Of a stretch of 64,000 nucleotides of DNA, positions 49,881-61,984 are shown one piece after another. The stretch is taken from contig NC_064652.1 of NCBI RefSeq assembly GCF_001723175.1, positions 3,162,001 to 3,226,000 of the forward strand, given 5' to 3'. Numbering within the stretch: position 1 is the stretch's first letter; each line of letters opens with the position of its first letter. This DNA is from Penicillium oxalicum. Taxonomy: Eukaryota; Ascomycota; Eurotiomycetes; Eurotiales; Aspergillaceae. A program made the translations under genes and the position numbers. The notes beneath the pieces were generated by a model. The model did not search any database and had not been told where the DNA came from. It saw only the letters and a program-made list of their open reading frames with translations.

Positions 49881-51509
49881 TCACAAAGACTCCAAGACAA
49901 TCTCCTGCTCTGCAACCTTGAACCATGCGTCTCCTCGTTTCGCGGCCGCCAAGTCGTCCGTCGTCGATTTTTCCGGGGACCGAAGATGATAATGCTCGAC
50001 GGTGTACGCCACCAGCACTTTCAAAATCGTGTCGGCCAGAGCCTGGGCAATACATTGACGAGGTCCAAACCCGAAGCGCCAGAAGCGATAGCGGAAACTG
50101 GCGCGGGATTCGGCCAGAAAACGTCGTGGCTGGAAGCGCGTCCGATCGGCCCCCAGGACTCGTCCCGAATGTTCAAAGCATTCGTATCAACGACAACGTG
50201 GGTTCCCTTGGGAAGACGGAATCCTCCCACATCTCGCTCTGTGGGGATCGACTGGGGATATGTGTAATTGGTGACGGGGCGCAAACGGGCCGACTCATTA
50301 ATACAACTCGCCAGCAGGGTGGAACTGCTGGCAATGTACCGCGCCCATGAATCGTCAGAGCCATCTGACCGGGCCTCCGCAATCTCCCTTCGTAGCTCCT
50401 GCTGGCAAGCGCTGTCTTCGGCGAGGAAGGACGGGATCCAAGAGAAGCTGCCAATAGTGACGTCAATGTTGGCGAAGAGCGCCTCGTCGAGCGTGTGCAT
50501 CAGCTCTGTGGGCGTGAGATGGCCGCTCTCGACGGCTGCGTATAAAGGCACGATCGCACAGGCGGAGGAGCTCTGGCCACTTGCTCTGGCGCGATGGTAC
50601 GCGCGCCGGTTGAATTCCGCCCATCGTGTGTGAAAGACACGAAGCTTTGCCCGGATAGTCGGCGAGAAGACTTTGGTGAATGAGAAGAGCGAAAGGCCGC
50701 CCTTGAAAGCATACTGGAACACATCGTTCCGTAGGTCGGTGATTTCAAGGAGTTCGCGCACCATCTCTGGAGCTAGTTCTCCGTATAGGAGATCGCTGAT
50801 GACCCAGAAAGGTAGCAGCTTCAGGTCCTCGGCTGGCTTCAGCCGCCATTCCTTTTCATCTGGATGCTCCCCGTCAAGCTCGTGAAACTGTCGCACCACC
50901 CGCGACTGTACGAAAGAAACGTAGGTGGTAGCCTTCTGGGTAAATGGGGGTGAAACTATCGCATGAACGCGTTTCCAATGGCCCTGGCTGATCAGGCCCA
51001 CACCATCACCGACCAGGTCGCCCATCACCCACCCTCCGTTGAGGTTAAAGGCTTTCTGGTGATCTCCCGAGTCCCTAAAGACCGTTTTGATCTCGTCCGC
51101 CCGGGTCACGATGCTGATTGGGTTAGTACCCCACGCTTCAACTGACGACCAAGTGATGGAGACGTACATTTCCGGTGTCAGTCCAACCCAGATTCGATAG
51201 ACCGGTCCATATTTTTCTGCCCACTCACGAGAAACTCGTTCGTATTCAAGAAACTTCAGGCTCCCTCCACCATCGGGGAATCGATACGGGCATGTTGGAA
51301 TGGTTGTTTGGCCGTCTGTAGAATAGATCGGATACCACCAGAGCAAGAAAGTCTAACAAAGTTAGCGCTCTTGGCTTGCACGCGCACAGTTGGGCGGAAC
51401 AAACATTGATCATATATGATAGTAAAACATTGGGCCAGGTACGTGGAGTGAAAGCGCGCCAAAAAATCAGTAGCACCAAGACTACGCCGAGCTGAATTGT
51501 CGAAAACAT
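49881..51509 (-). CDS. Cytochrome P450 (cluster), interrupted by a frameshift
   Basis: Three exons, complement(49881..51113, 51168..51352, 51405..51509), cover about 508 codons. An N-terminal anchor (STIQLGVVLVLLIFW) is followed by WAEKYGPVYRIWVGLTPE and IVTRADEIKTVFRDS (joined across intron 2), KAFNLNGGWVMGDLVGDGVGLIS and NESARLRPVT (ExxR). The frame fails at a G5/C5 run near 50150: before it NIRDESW, and after it, in another frame, DRTRFQPRRFL and the heme loop WRFGFGPRQCIAQALAD. As written, translation loses the heme cysteine and the enzyme would be dead. The break is a one-base length change in a homopolymer. The heme loop has Ala in place of the usual Gly after Cys-Ile. It is divergent from the NRPS across 704 bp. 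Confidence 0.8.
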
Positions 51510-52213
51510 TCGAATGGTCGCTCTTGCGGGTTCAGATCGCTGGAATTGCCCAACAGGCAACCGGTCGAAAGATCAATCGCCGGAGAGCAGTCGAAGAATG
51601 GCGCTTTGCGACAATTCCTCCAGAAAATTGACTGCCTCATCCTTAAGAAAAAAGTGCAGGCGTCCAATCAGGCTCGCAGTGCCGGGGCCTCCTCCAGAGT
51701 TCACAAAGCACGCCTTGAGTCCAGTGATCTATCGACTGATAGGTCGCCTGTGAACACGTTTTCCCTCGAAACTGCATTTTTCTGGTCGAAAGTCGGCATG
51801 TGGCAGCTGGTAGGCAAGGGTCAGTTGAGTCCTTAAGTGGACCTTGTGTTACTCGAGCTTTCGGATGCAACGATCTTTACGCAAGGACATCATATCAGGT
51901 AAGGTATGCAGGAAATCAGTGGAGACCATCCTATAGTTCGCCCCGCAAGGGTGATTGCAGTGGCGTCCCGACAACAGCAGAGGTCATTCTTGCTTGTCCT
52001 CAGCTTTGCGAGCCTCCACATGATTCATGTGGTATCGGAGCTTTTGATCTGCATAAATCGTCACACTGGAGATATCCGATATTGGCTTCATCCTGTATAG
52101 AAGACCATTCAAACCGCCCAGTCTCTGCCTAACATTGAGATTCTCAAGTCCATGGGCCTATCCGCCTTCCGTCATTCTGAATTGTTGTTTCACCTTGAAG
52201 TGGTGATCTTGAC
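51510..52213. promoter_or_regulatory. Divergent promoter region between P450 and NRPS
   Basis: The only large head-to-head spacer in the cluster. No specific factor site can be assigned by eye. An open stretch in another frame at 52103-52210 (TIQTAQSLPNIEILKSMG) might be an additional 5' NRPS exon. Confidence 0.4.
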
Positions 52214-55200
52214 ATGTCTCACTGTCTTGATCGACATATTATCTCCTCTTCTCTCAGTGAGGAGTTAGTTGCAAGATGGATACAGGATGGCCACTCTACA
52301 CCATCACCGCATCCACTCAAGACAGCATGGGCGCTTCTCGTGTCCCGGCTCTCCGGGGTACCGATAAGCAAATTTGGATTTCATGATACAAAGGCGAATA
52401 ACGTGAAGTCGTATCTGCCACGTGTAGAGACTTGGATGGTATCGGAAAATCCCGAGATTGCCCTGAAAGACGCCGCCGAGGATCACACCGAGCCTGGGGA
52501 AGAAACAGAGGCTACCACTGCAATTGTCATCGGATGGAACGGAGAATTGAGCTCAGTAAGCGGACCATGGGTCTTTATTTTTGGTAGAAGAAACTAATTT
52601 GAGTTTAGTTGCCGCATAATTTTTCAACAATTGTTCTGCTCAATTCTGGGTCATCGCCGGCTCGCATTCACATGTCCTTCTCGCCCGCATCCCTCACTGC
52701 AAACAGAGCCTGGGCACATCTAGGCGCCTTGAATCGCATTTTGGAACAGATTGTCCTGACACCGGATCTGCCTCTTTCCAGAGTGGACTTTCTTGGCTCC
52801 GATGGAGAGAAAATCATCAGGAAGTGGAACAATCCTTTGTCGCTCTTGCGGCCAGCTGTTTGTATTCACACGCTCATCTGGGAGCATTGTCAAAGCCAGC
52901 CTGAGGCTGAAGCCCTATGTGCCTGGGATGGGTCAATTTCCTATGCCGAGCTGGATCAGTTGTCTCTCGGTCTCAGTCGTCTGTTGAACACCCGCGGAGT
53001 TTGTGCAGAAGCGACGGTGCCACTTCTATTTGAAAAGTCCCGATGGACAGTGATCGCTATTCTAGCTGTCCTGCGGGCAGGTGGCGCTTTTGTGCTCCTT
53101 GATCCTTCCCATCCAGTGTACCGCTTGGAAGAAATTTGCAGCGAAGTGAAAGCAACTGTTGTCCTCACTTCTCATTCATTCCATACACTGGGCAGGCAAA
53201 TACACCGGCAATCAATAGCAGTCCCAGCAACAGGGATCACCGCGAAGGAATCTGCTCTCAGGGATGCCCCAGTCGTGAAGTCATCGAATGCTGCATATAT
53301 TGCTTTCACATCTGGATCGACGGGAAAACCGAAGGGGATCGTGATCGAACATCGTTCTTTCTGTGCCAATGCCCTATCCCAGAATGCAGCGCAGGATCTG
53401 TGTCCGGGAGTTCGAGCATTTCAGTTCGCGGCTCACGCGTTCGACAGCAGTATTCTCGAGATGCTCATGACATTGATCGCAGGGGGTTGTGTCTGTATAC
53501 CGTCAGATGAGCAACGCCTGAACGGGCTGTCGAATGCAATCAACTCTCTCCAGGCCAACTGGCTAGAGTTAACTCCATCTGTTGCACGTCTTCTCGATCC
53601 TGATAAGATACCGGGAGTCAAGTCGCTGCTCCTTGTCGGTGAGCCCATGTCACCTAGCGATGTAAGCAAGTGGGCCAACAGGGTCCATCTGTTGAATGCT
53701 TACGGACCCGCCGAATGCAGTGTGGTAACCACCATCCAAAACTGCGTGAAACCTGAGAGCCCGCAGAACATTGGCCGTTCCTACAGCAGTCACTGTTGGG
53801 TCGTGAATCCCGAGAATCATGATCAGCTGGAGCCTTTGGGTGCGGTGGGTGAACTGATAGTCAGCGGACCGATCGTGGCACGCGGTTATCTGAATACCAC
53901 ACATCAGACTTCATTTATGAGTCCGCCCCGTTGGGCGACCCGGTTCAGCATCCATGAAGATGAACGGTTCTATCGGACTGGGGATTTGGTGCGGTATGAT
54001 GCGGATAATGACACACTGCACTATATCGGGCGGAAAGACCGTGAGGTCAAAATCCATGGGCAACGAATCGACCTGCAGGAAATCGAGCATCTTGCAAACC
54101 AGTACCAGCGTCAAGTAGCGGCTGTTGTGGATGTCATCAACCTCGGAGAGAACAGCACAAACAAGATTTTAATTATGTTTATGTCACGCTCTACTACAGG
54201 CATAAGCCTGAGTTCCAAGGACCTTGAATGTGAAGAAATTCCTGAGGATGCCGCCATGCGTGCGCTGTCAAAAGACATGAAAGTCTGGCTTCAAGGTCGT
54301 CTGCCGTCGTATATGATCCCAACAAAATACCTCTGGGTCAATCAATTCCCCTTGACCCGAACGGACAAGCTCGATCGGCGAGCTTTGCTGAATATTGGAA
54401 CAGCATCCTTTACTCAAAAATCATCAGACGACCTAGACGAAAAGCAGTCGAACACGCAATGCCACGGGGATGGTGCCCAGGTATCTGATTTTTCATCGAA
54501 GGAAAATCTTCTTCGAACTGTATTCGCTGAGGTATTAGGACGTTCAGCAAAGCTCATTAGCTCACATGACAAATTCTACGAGCTGGGAGGAAATTCGTTG
54601 GCTGCAATTGAGGTTGTCGGTCGGGCAGGCAGTCGAGGTCTAAAGGTGGCCGTAGCGGAGATCATCCGCTCCCAAACCCCCCATCAGATTGCCAGAGCAG
54701 CGGAAGAAACCACGGAGATTCAAGGAATACTTCCTTTCTCTCTGCTCGAGAGCAGCTACGCGGAAGAAGCTCTCTCCGTCGCGGCTGATCAATGTCAGGT
54801 CTCCGTCAATGACATTGAGGATATTTACCCATGCACGCCTCTACAAGAAGGCTTTATGTCAATGGCCAGTAAGCGCCCGGGAGCCTTTATTGGAACATAT
54901 CGATTCTCAATTCCTCCTCCAACGAGTGTTGCTCGGTTGCGTGGGGCATGGGAAAGGCTTTGGATGGAGCATCCAATCCTCCGGACTCGGATCGTCAAGA
55001 TGAAGAATGAAACCCTCATGCAGGTCGTTATAACGGAGAATCTGGTCTGCAGAGATAGCATTCACGCTCCTGCTGGCCAGGAAGAAATGGGAATTGGAAG
55101 CCGTCTAGCACGCATTACTTTCGATACGTCCAAGGCGCCAGTGGTATTCATTCTCACTATTCATCACGCGATTTTTGACGGATGGACATATCTGCAGCTG

Positions 55201-58200
55201 CTCGAGGATTTGCATACTTTGTACGAAGACCAATCGCTATCATCTCGACCACCTTTCACGCAGTACATCAAATATCTTTCACTCTCCGAGTCCAATGAGA
55301 CTATCTCGTTCTGGGAAAAAGAACTTGATGGTTACCAGTGTTCCAAATTCCCATCGTCATCGCTTCGGCGGCCGTCGGCCTCCCCTCAGTGGCTTGCTAC
55401 AAGCCACCTGGTGTCACTTACTGACGGTGAGGTCGACTGGAAGCTCGCAAATCAGATCAAGTTGGCATGGGCTCTAGTCATATCTTCTGAGACGAGCTCC
55501 AATGACATCGTATATGGACTTACCACCAATGGGCGAAGTGCACCGGTTCCGGGAATTGATCGCATGGCAGGCCCGACAATGACCACCTTCCCTTTTCGCA
55601 CGCAGCTGAAACCTGATCTCACAGTCCAACAGATGCTAATTGGACTCCAAGAACACGATATCTCTCTGATGCCATATGAGCATACAGGCTTAAAAGGCAT
55701 TGCAGAGTCTGGTCCAGATTCTGCTTGGGCCTGTAGCTTTGGGAACCTCCTCACAATTCGTCTCCAGTCATTTCAGGCTTCATCGTCGGCTTTTCTTGAA
55801 TTCCCTGAAAATGAAGCGGAAGATCTCAACTTCGCATCTTACCCTCTTTCGATCGTTGTGCAAATGAAAGATAGCGCACTGGAGCTCAAGGCATTTTATG
55901 ATAGTGAGATTTTGATTGCAAGCGTTGTCCAAAAACTTCTTGGCACCCTGGATGAGTTTCTGCAGCAAATAATTCGTCGACCTGAGTCCACGATTGGAAA
56001 TTTAAAGACCATTGTCTCCCAACAATGGCAGCATGTGGCGCAGGTCAATGCTGAATATCGTCTTCCATCGCCCAAGTGCATCCACGACGTGATCCAGGGA
56101 TTGAGCGTCACCCAGCCGGAACGGGAAGCTGTATGCGCATGGGATGGGTCGTTCACTTACGAGGAACTTGTCACTCTGGGACGTGTTCTCGCTGGCGAGC
56201 TTCAAACCTTGGGTAGCGGGCCGAATTCGATCGTTGGAATCTGCCTTGAGCGCTCGAGATTGTTCCCCGTCGCCATTCTCGGTGTTTTGATGTCAGGGGC
56301 AGCAATCGTCCTATTAGAGCCGGGTTTTCCTCAGCAGCGTCTGAATGGGATTCTGGATGATGTGGACGCTTGTGTTGTTGTCTGCTCCCCTGAGACCCAG
56401 AAGAAATTTGTGGGCTTGCAGTCAGAGGTTTCTAGAACAATCTTTCAGTTGGCAATGGATCCAAAGAATTGGAAGAGAAGCGACCCCTGGACACCACCTT
56501 CTGTTGGCCCTCATGACCCTATATATGTTGCATACACGTCTGGGTCGACCGGTACTCCGAAAGGAGTCGTGATAGAACACGGAATGGTCTTCTCAACAGT
56601 CCATGCCCACAAAGACATAATTGGCGCCGAAGATTCATCTCGATGCTTGCTCTTCGCCTCGCCTGCCTTTGATATCTGCCTGGCTGAAATTTTCTTCATG
56701 CTCACTACTGGTGGTTGCGTCTGCATACCCTCGGAAACCCAGCGTACAAATAATCTGGCCGACACCATGTCAGCCATGCAGGTCAACATGGCAATGCTGA
56801 CCCCTTCAGTGGCGCGGACTCTATCACCAGACGAATTGCCATTTTTACGGACTCTTATTCTTGGTGGTGAGGCGCCCTCGGCATCCGATCTGGCAACCTG
56901 GGCCCCGCGGGTCCGATTGCATCAGTCTTATGGGCCAGCGGAATGTACCATGTATTCGGCGACAACTCCTCCACTGGTCTGCAATTCTGTGCTGAACAAT
57001 GTCGGGTCATCTCCAAATGCAAGCTACTGGATTGTCAATCCTGATGACCATCACGAGCTCATGCCTATGGGATCAGCGGGAGAGTTGTTAATTGGGGGTC
57101 CGCTTGTTGGACGAGGCTATATCAAACGACCCCTAGAATCAGCAGCGGTGTTTATCGAAAATCCTGTCTGGGCTCGACAGATTCCCAACATTTTGGAAAC
57201 AAAGCTATATAAAACTGGTGATCTGGCTATTCTGAACCCCGACAAATCCCTCATCTTGCTCGGCAGAAAAGACACACAAGTGAAACTTCATGGCCAACGC
57301 ATCGAGCTACACGAAATTGAGCGTTGTGCCGAAGGACTCAGGAATGATATTGCAGTGATCGTTGAGCTGGTGAAAATTGAGAGTGTTCAGAGCTCTAGCC
57401 TCGTCGCTTTCATCTATGACCCAGCCACGGTCGAGAGATCGCTGGGTCTGGCACCGTCTCAGCCTGATTATCAAGCACTTTTTATTTCGCCATCAAAAAG
57501 CAGTCGAAAGTTGTTCGTGAGCCTACGGCAACATCTCCAAAAACGCCTTGCACCTTTCATGGTCCCGGCAATCATGCTCGAACTACGTCGTCTACCGCTC
57601 AGTCCTACCGGTAAAATCGACCGTAAGGCACTTCGGCATGCAGCTTCGATCCTTGAGGCGGAGATCCTTCAGATGTATCGCGGTGGCATCTCCGTTTCAA
57701 AGAAAACACCAATGACTGCTCAGGAGCAACTTGTGCGTGCAAGTTTTGCCATCGCGCTGGGACTGGATGAGGATACTCTCGGCCTCGATGATAATTTTTT
57801 TACCCTGGGAGGTGACTCCCTCACTGCCATGCGAGTTCTGACGCAGTGTAAAAGGGCCGGCATAAGCATCTCCATGCATGAATTTCTCTCTCATAGCACG
57901 GTCTCCGCCCTGTGTGCTTATACCACTGCTGGTCAGCAGGTGACTCCTGATTCTGAATCCCCGAAGAATGCGATTCTGCCAGACCACAAGAAGAGCGATG
58001 AATCCATACCCTCCGAAGACATTGAATATGATCGTGAATTGATCAAAGACCAACTGGGCTCTATCAGTCCCAATGACATTGAAGCCATATACCCCTGCTC
58101 GGACGCCCATAACGGAATTTTAGAGCTTTACACGTCCAAGTACACCAGCACGGCAATATTCCAGGTCATCACAAACGCTTCAGTGAGCGCGGTAAAGGTG

Positions 58201-59519
58201 AAGGATGCTTGGAATCAGCTCGTTGAGCGCCATGAGACATTGAGAACAATTCTTGTCGACAATCCCAAGATCGATGCAAAGAAACTTCACGTTGTCCTGC
58301 GTTTTTCCCCCGAGAAGCAGCCAATCCCTACGCCTAGCAGCACAGCAGTAGCTGATCTCCGAAGCATAAAACCTGTACAGTCCTGGGATCTTTGTCCTTC
58401 CCACCGAATTTGGATCAGGCAAGATAAATGCGGACAAGTGTATATGCGTTTAGATACTGGAGGCGCCTTAGTTGACGCGCTCTCCATATCGATTCTCATC
58501 AGGGAGCTGTGTCTCATCCTTGACGGACAGACTTTACAGCCTGTTGCTGTGCCATATAGCAAATACCTGAAACATTTACGGCAACAGAAGCCATCATTAA
58601 CGAAGTCCTTGCAATACTGGACACGAGTGCTCCATGGAGCCCCCTCTTCTTATCTCCCACGGTTGCGGGTGGAGGAGACATCAGAATCGTTAACTTGCCC
58701 CCAGCCCCGCGCGCGGAGCTGTCTTCTCTCTGCTGATCAATTTCACAAACTCAACGCATTCTGGAAGACACACCATTTTACGATGACCAACGTTTGCCAA
58801 TTGGCATGGGCTTTGACCCTCGACCACTATACCTGCGCTTCCGACGTCTGCTTTGGCACGATCACGACGGGCCGCGATCATCCTAGAATCGATGTTTGGG
58901 AGTCCGTAGGCTCCTTCTTCAACGTGCTGCCTTGCAGGCTTCTCCTCAATGCCCAAGAAACATGTTTAGAAGCTCTGTTCCGGAATCAGACCGAAATTCA
59001 ATTGCGAAATGAACACCAGAACTGCTCGATGCCTGACATGGTTCGTCGATCTCGAAAGCAGCAGGAGCAAAGTGTCGACCAGCAGACACTGTTCAACACC
59101 GTTTTGACCATCCAGAACACCGTTTCCACCAATCCATGTGCATTAAAGGCTCAAGGGCACACAACCCCTCCAGCTGCTAGCGAAACTCAAATCAAGCTTC
59201 TTGAACTGAAAGATCCCACAGAGGTTAGTTACTCAAACCCCCGGACACTTGTCCTTAGTGTGACATTTATCCTGGTACCCACGATTCTGGCATCGATGAA
59301 GCATCAGTGCCATTGGGAAGCTAATACCCAGTTTAGTACGACTTTTGTGTGGCCGTGCACGCAGCACCTTCAGAGATCGAGGTCGAGCTCCGCTACTGGA
59401 CATCCACGGCGTCAGACCAGTATGCCTCTGAAATCTTGGCCCGCATGATACGGAATCTCGATATGATTGTACAGGATGCAACAAAGCCACTGGCGATTTT
59501 CTCGATCGGTCAGGTTTGA
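52214..59519 (+). CDS. Dimodular nonribosomal peptide synthetase (A-T-C-A-T-C), putative cyclic dipeptide synthetase
   Basis: Three exons, join(52214..52555, 52609..59223, 59337..59519), encode 2379 residues, the size of brevianamide F or roquefortine-type synthetases. Order: a condensation-like N-terminal remnant (1-200); A1 with TSGSTGKPKG at about 348; T1 LGGNSL with Ser777; C1 with HHAIFDGW at 966; A2 with TSGSTGTPKG at 1424; T2 LGGDSL with Ser1851; terminal C from about 1930. Selectivity residues aligned by eye to GrsA: A1 D-S-L-L-L-V-A-V-V-K, A2 D-I-A-L-I-G-S-M-Y-K (tentative). The terminal C domain should release the dipeptide as a diketopiperazine, but its HHxxxDG motif reads GGALVDALS (2065-2073), lacking both His. 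The last exon restores the family C-terminus (YDFCVAVHAAPSEIEVELRYW). The 5' end is uncertain. Confidence 0.92.
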
Positions 59520-61984
59520 TATAAGAGTCTTCTCGGTCTAAATTCGACTCAAAAATCTTGCTGAGGAGAATTGATGTATGATTTTCAGCGGACTCCCGAT
59601 GGCGCTCTCCAGCATCGCTATCTGTGGTAATCAAAGTAATTGCTGCAGATTGACAAAATCGCATGGTTCCATTCATGGCGAGAATGAATACCTCAGATTA
59701 CATGAATTAGTAGCAGAGAACTTTTGATAAAACGAGACAATAACATAATTGAATTGTTCAATGATAATACCGTGGGTTAGACTTAAATGTAGTTCGATTC
59801 TTCGTAATACTGTTCAGCTTTAGTATTTTGCGCAAAAAGTCCACAAAAGACGGTCCTTATGTTCAGTGATTTACTATCACGGCTACCACATGTGCCGGCC
59901 AGCCAAGATCTCGAGATATAATGATGAAGCTATGGAACTCAATAATGAGTAGCCTGTTGAAGGGAAACCTGACCTGCTAGGTGATATTTCTGTCTTGTTC
60001 GGCCGACCTTCCGAGGAGTATCATTCCAAGGAAAGAGTTTTCGAATTGATCTAGAATGTTTGAATTGAGCCAGGACCAAAGAGTGCCTACAGCACAAATC
60101 CAGACCCATCATGGATAAGAACAATAACAAAACTAAATTCATAGAACAGCCGGGCTCCGCATGTGGTCACCCACCACGATACTAACTGGCCGGCGTGTGG
60201 CTTGAGCACAGCTAATAAGTATTAGCCTGGGGCGCCTTTTTACCCTCAAATATCTTCCGTCTGGCGACCAGTGGTGATTAGCGTGGGTGTGCGATAAGCA
60301 TGGGGAGATTCTCTAACGCAATAACTAGCGTTGATCACCTGTCTCTCACTTCCGGGGCGTAGACTCCTCGCTCTCCATACGCATAGACATCTTGATCAAA
60401 TAAATCGATGACATTAATTGCGCTTCCGCCATAGGCCTCCGAACTCATATTACACTGCCTCGTTCCAGCTTGTTCATCGCCAATCAATATTGGCAGGGCT
60501 CTATCTAGAAGCCAGAAATAGTTGCTAGGTATAGGCACTTTACGAAGGACAGTCAGTTCTCTGGATAGCCTAATCCCTGACTGCGGAAAGGTGTACTTCA
60601 AACACCTTTCAGAAAAACAGACTCGTCGTCCTATCTTTGTGGACATACACCATCTAGACAACGTCTACAAATAGTAGATGTGTATGCTCGAAATTTGATC
60701 ATCGCACCTACTAAATAACTAAGGCTGGCTGAGACGCTCGTAATTCAATGTTCCAAGCAGGGATAATTCCTGTAATTGCATAACCTTGGATGTTGGATAA
60801 GCAGGAGCCGAATCTCGAGAGGGCCTGAAGGGCCTTAGATTTCCACTCGGCGGGTTTCCTGACAGCTAAGTAGTGGGCTAAGTAGCGCATAACGTTACGG
60901 CTGCGGTCACGGCTATCTTATGTAGCGACCAGAAGCGCAGTCCGTAACACAGGGCGGCTGTGCGAGTCATGGTACGTCATCTTTATCCTAAGAGAACGGA
61001 GGATGGAAGACTACTGGCGTAGAGGAACCTTGAGGCCGCTACCGTATTCGTCGCCAGTCAAGCCCAAGAGACTAGCAGAGCTCTTGAGAATTTCTTTAGA
61101 GGCTAACTTTTCTATACACTTACACCAGGCACTATCTCAGATCCTCTCACAAGATAGGGGGAAAAAAACTATCAAGACATCAAGATTTCTATGGCTAATA
61201 AGCTGGATGAACACCAGGTTGTTTCCTCAATCGAAAATACCCAAAGCTGCAGCTATGGCCACTTTTCTGGTAACGGGAATCAAGGCTTTCTTTATCTGAC
61301 CTAATGGCTTCAAGCCTGATCTGAATCACGCCCAGAAAAAGAAGACACACCGAGAGATGCGGTTGAAGCAAATATTTCCATAGCCCTCGCATAAAAGCTA
61401 GGCGTGCAGTATACGGATTACAATCAGGCCGTGGCGTTCAGACCCTTCATCGTCGTATCTATGACCCGATGGACACAGATTCCGACGACTTTATTACAAG
61501 CTTTGAACTGTCCAGATGCGCATATCTTACAGCCTGGGTACCAGTGCCGTGCACTTTATCACGTACCTTCCTGCCCACCCACGCTGTTCTGCTGGATTAG
61601 GCCACAGGCTACCATTTGATGGAATCTATGTGAACTCATGGGGAAGTCAAATTTTGGTGATTCAATTCATTGACGGTTGAAGGCATGTCCTCAAATTCGA
61701 CCATCGGTCCTGTCTCCCGTGCGCAACACTTCGGGCCTCGAATCCGGGTTACGATGCTTGTGATGCCTCGCCACTGCGGTGGTGGTTGGAAGTCTGGGGA
61801 AAGAATCCCGAGGGATCATTGAGAGCTCTTTATAAGCCAATTCAATTTATTTTTCTGCCCAAGCCTAGGCCTCAGCAGAGCCTCGGAATACTTCACAGAT
61901 ACTGCAATTTTTCTGTATCCAGGCGCTTGAATCGCAGCCATTGCTTGGTCCAAAATCCAGATCTTCGAAGGCATATCCACACCA
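59520..61984. other. Gene-poor DNA between the NRPS and the PEP synthase gene
   Basis: About 2.5 kb with no convincing gene. It holds a truncated 5S relic. The short frame at 61003-61299 (RLAELLRISLEANFSIHLHQ) vaguely recalls retroelement coding sequence but is too short to call. Confidence 0.5.
60141..60213 (-). pseudogene. 5S rRNA pseudogene (5' part missing)
   Basis: About 73 bp matching the 3' two-thirds of the two 5S genes at 32 kb, on the same strand. It keeps the segments equivalent to AAGCCACACGCCGGCCAGTTAGTA and GGTGGGTGACCACATGCG (each shorter than 20 here) but has several substitutions and a small deletion in the loop. The first 40-45 nt of the RNA are absent, so it cannot fold helix I. 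Confidence 0.85.

Noticed and set aside
50021..50466. Alternative C-terminus of the second P450 read straight through the G run
   Set aside because: That frame lacks the heme cysteine motif, while the other frame contains it, so the straight reading is the disrupted one.
61003..61299. Retroelement-like frame (RLAELLRISLEANF...)
   Set aside because: Too short, no catalytic reverse-transcriptase motif, and the resemblance is only impressionistic.
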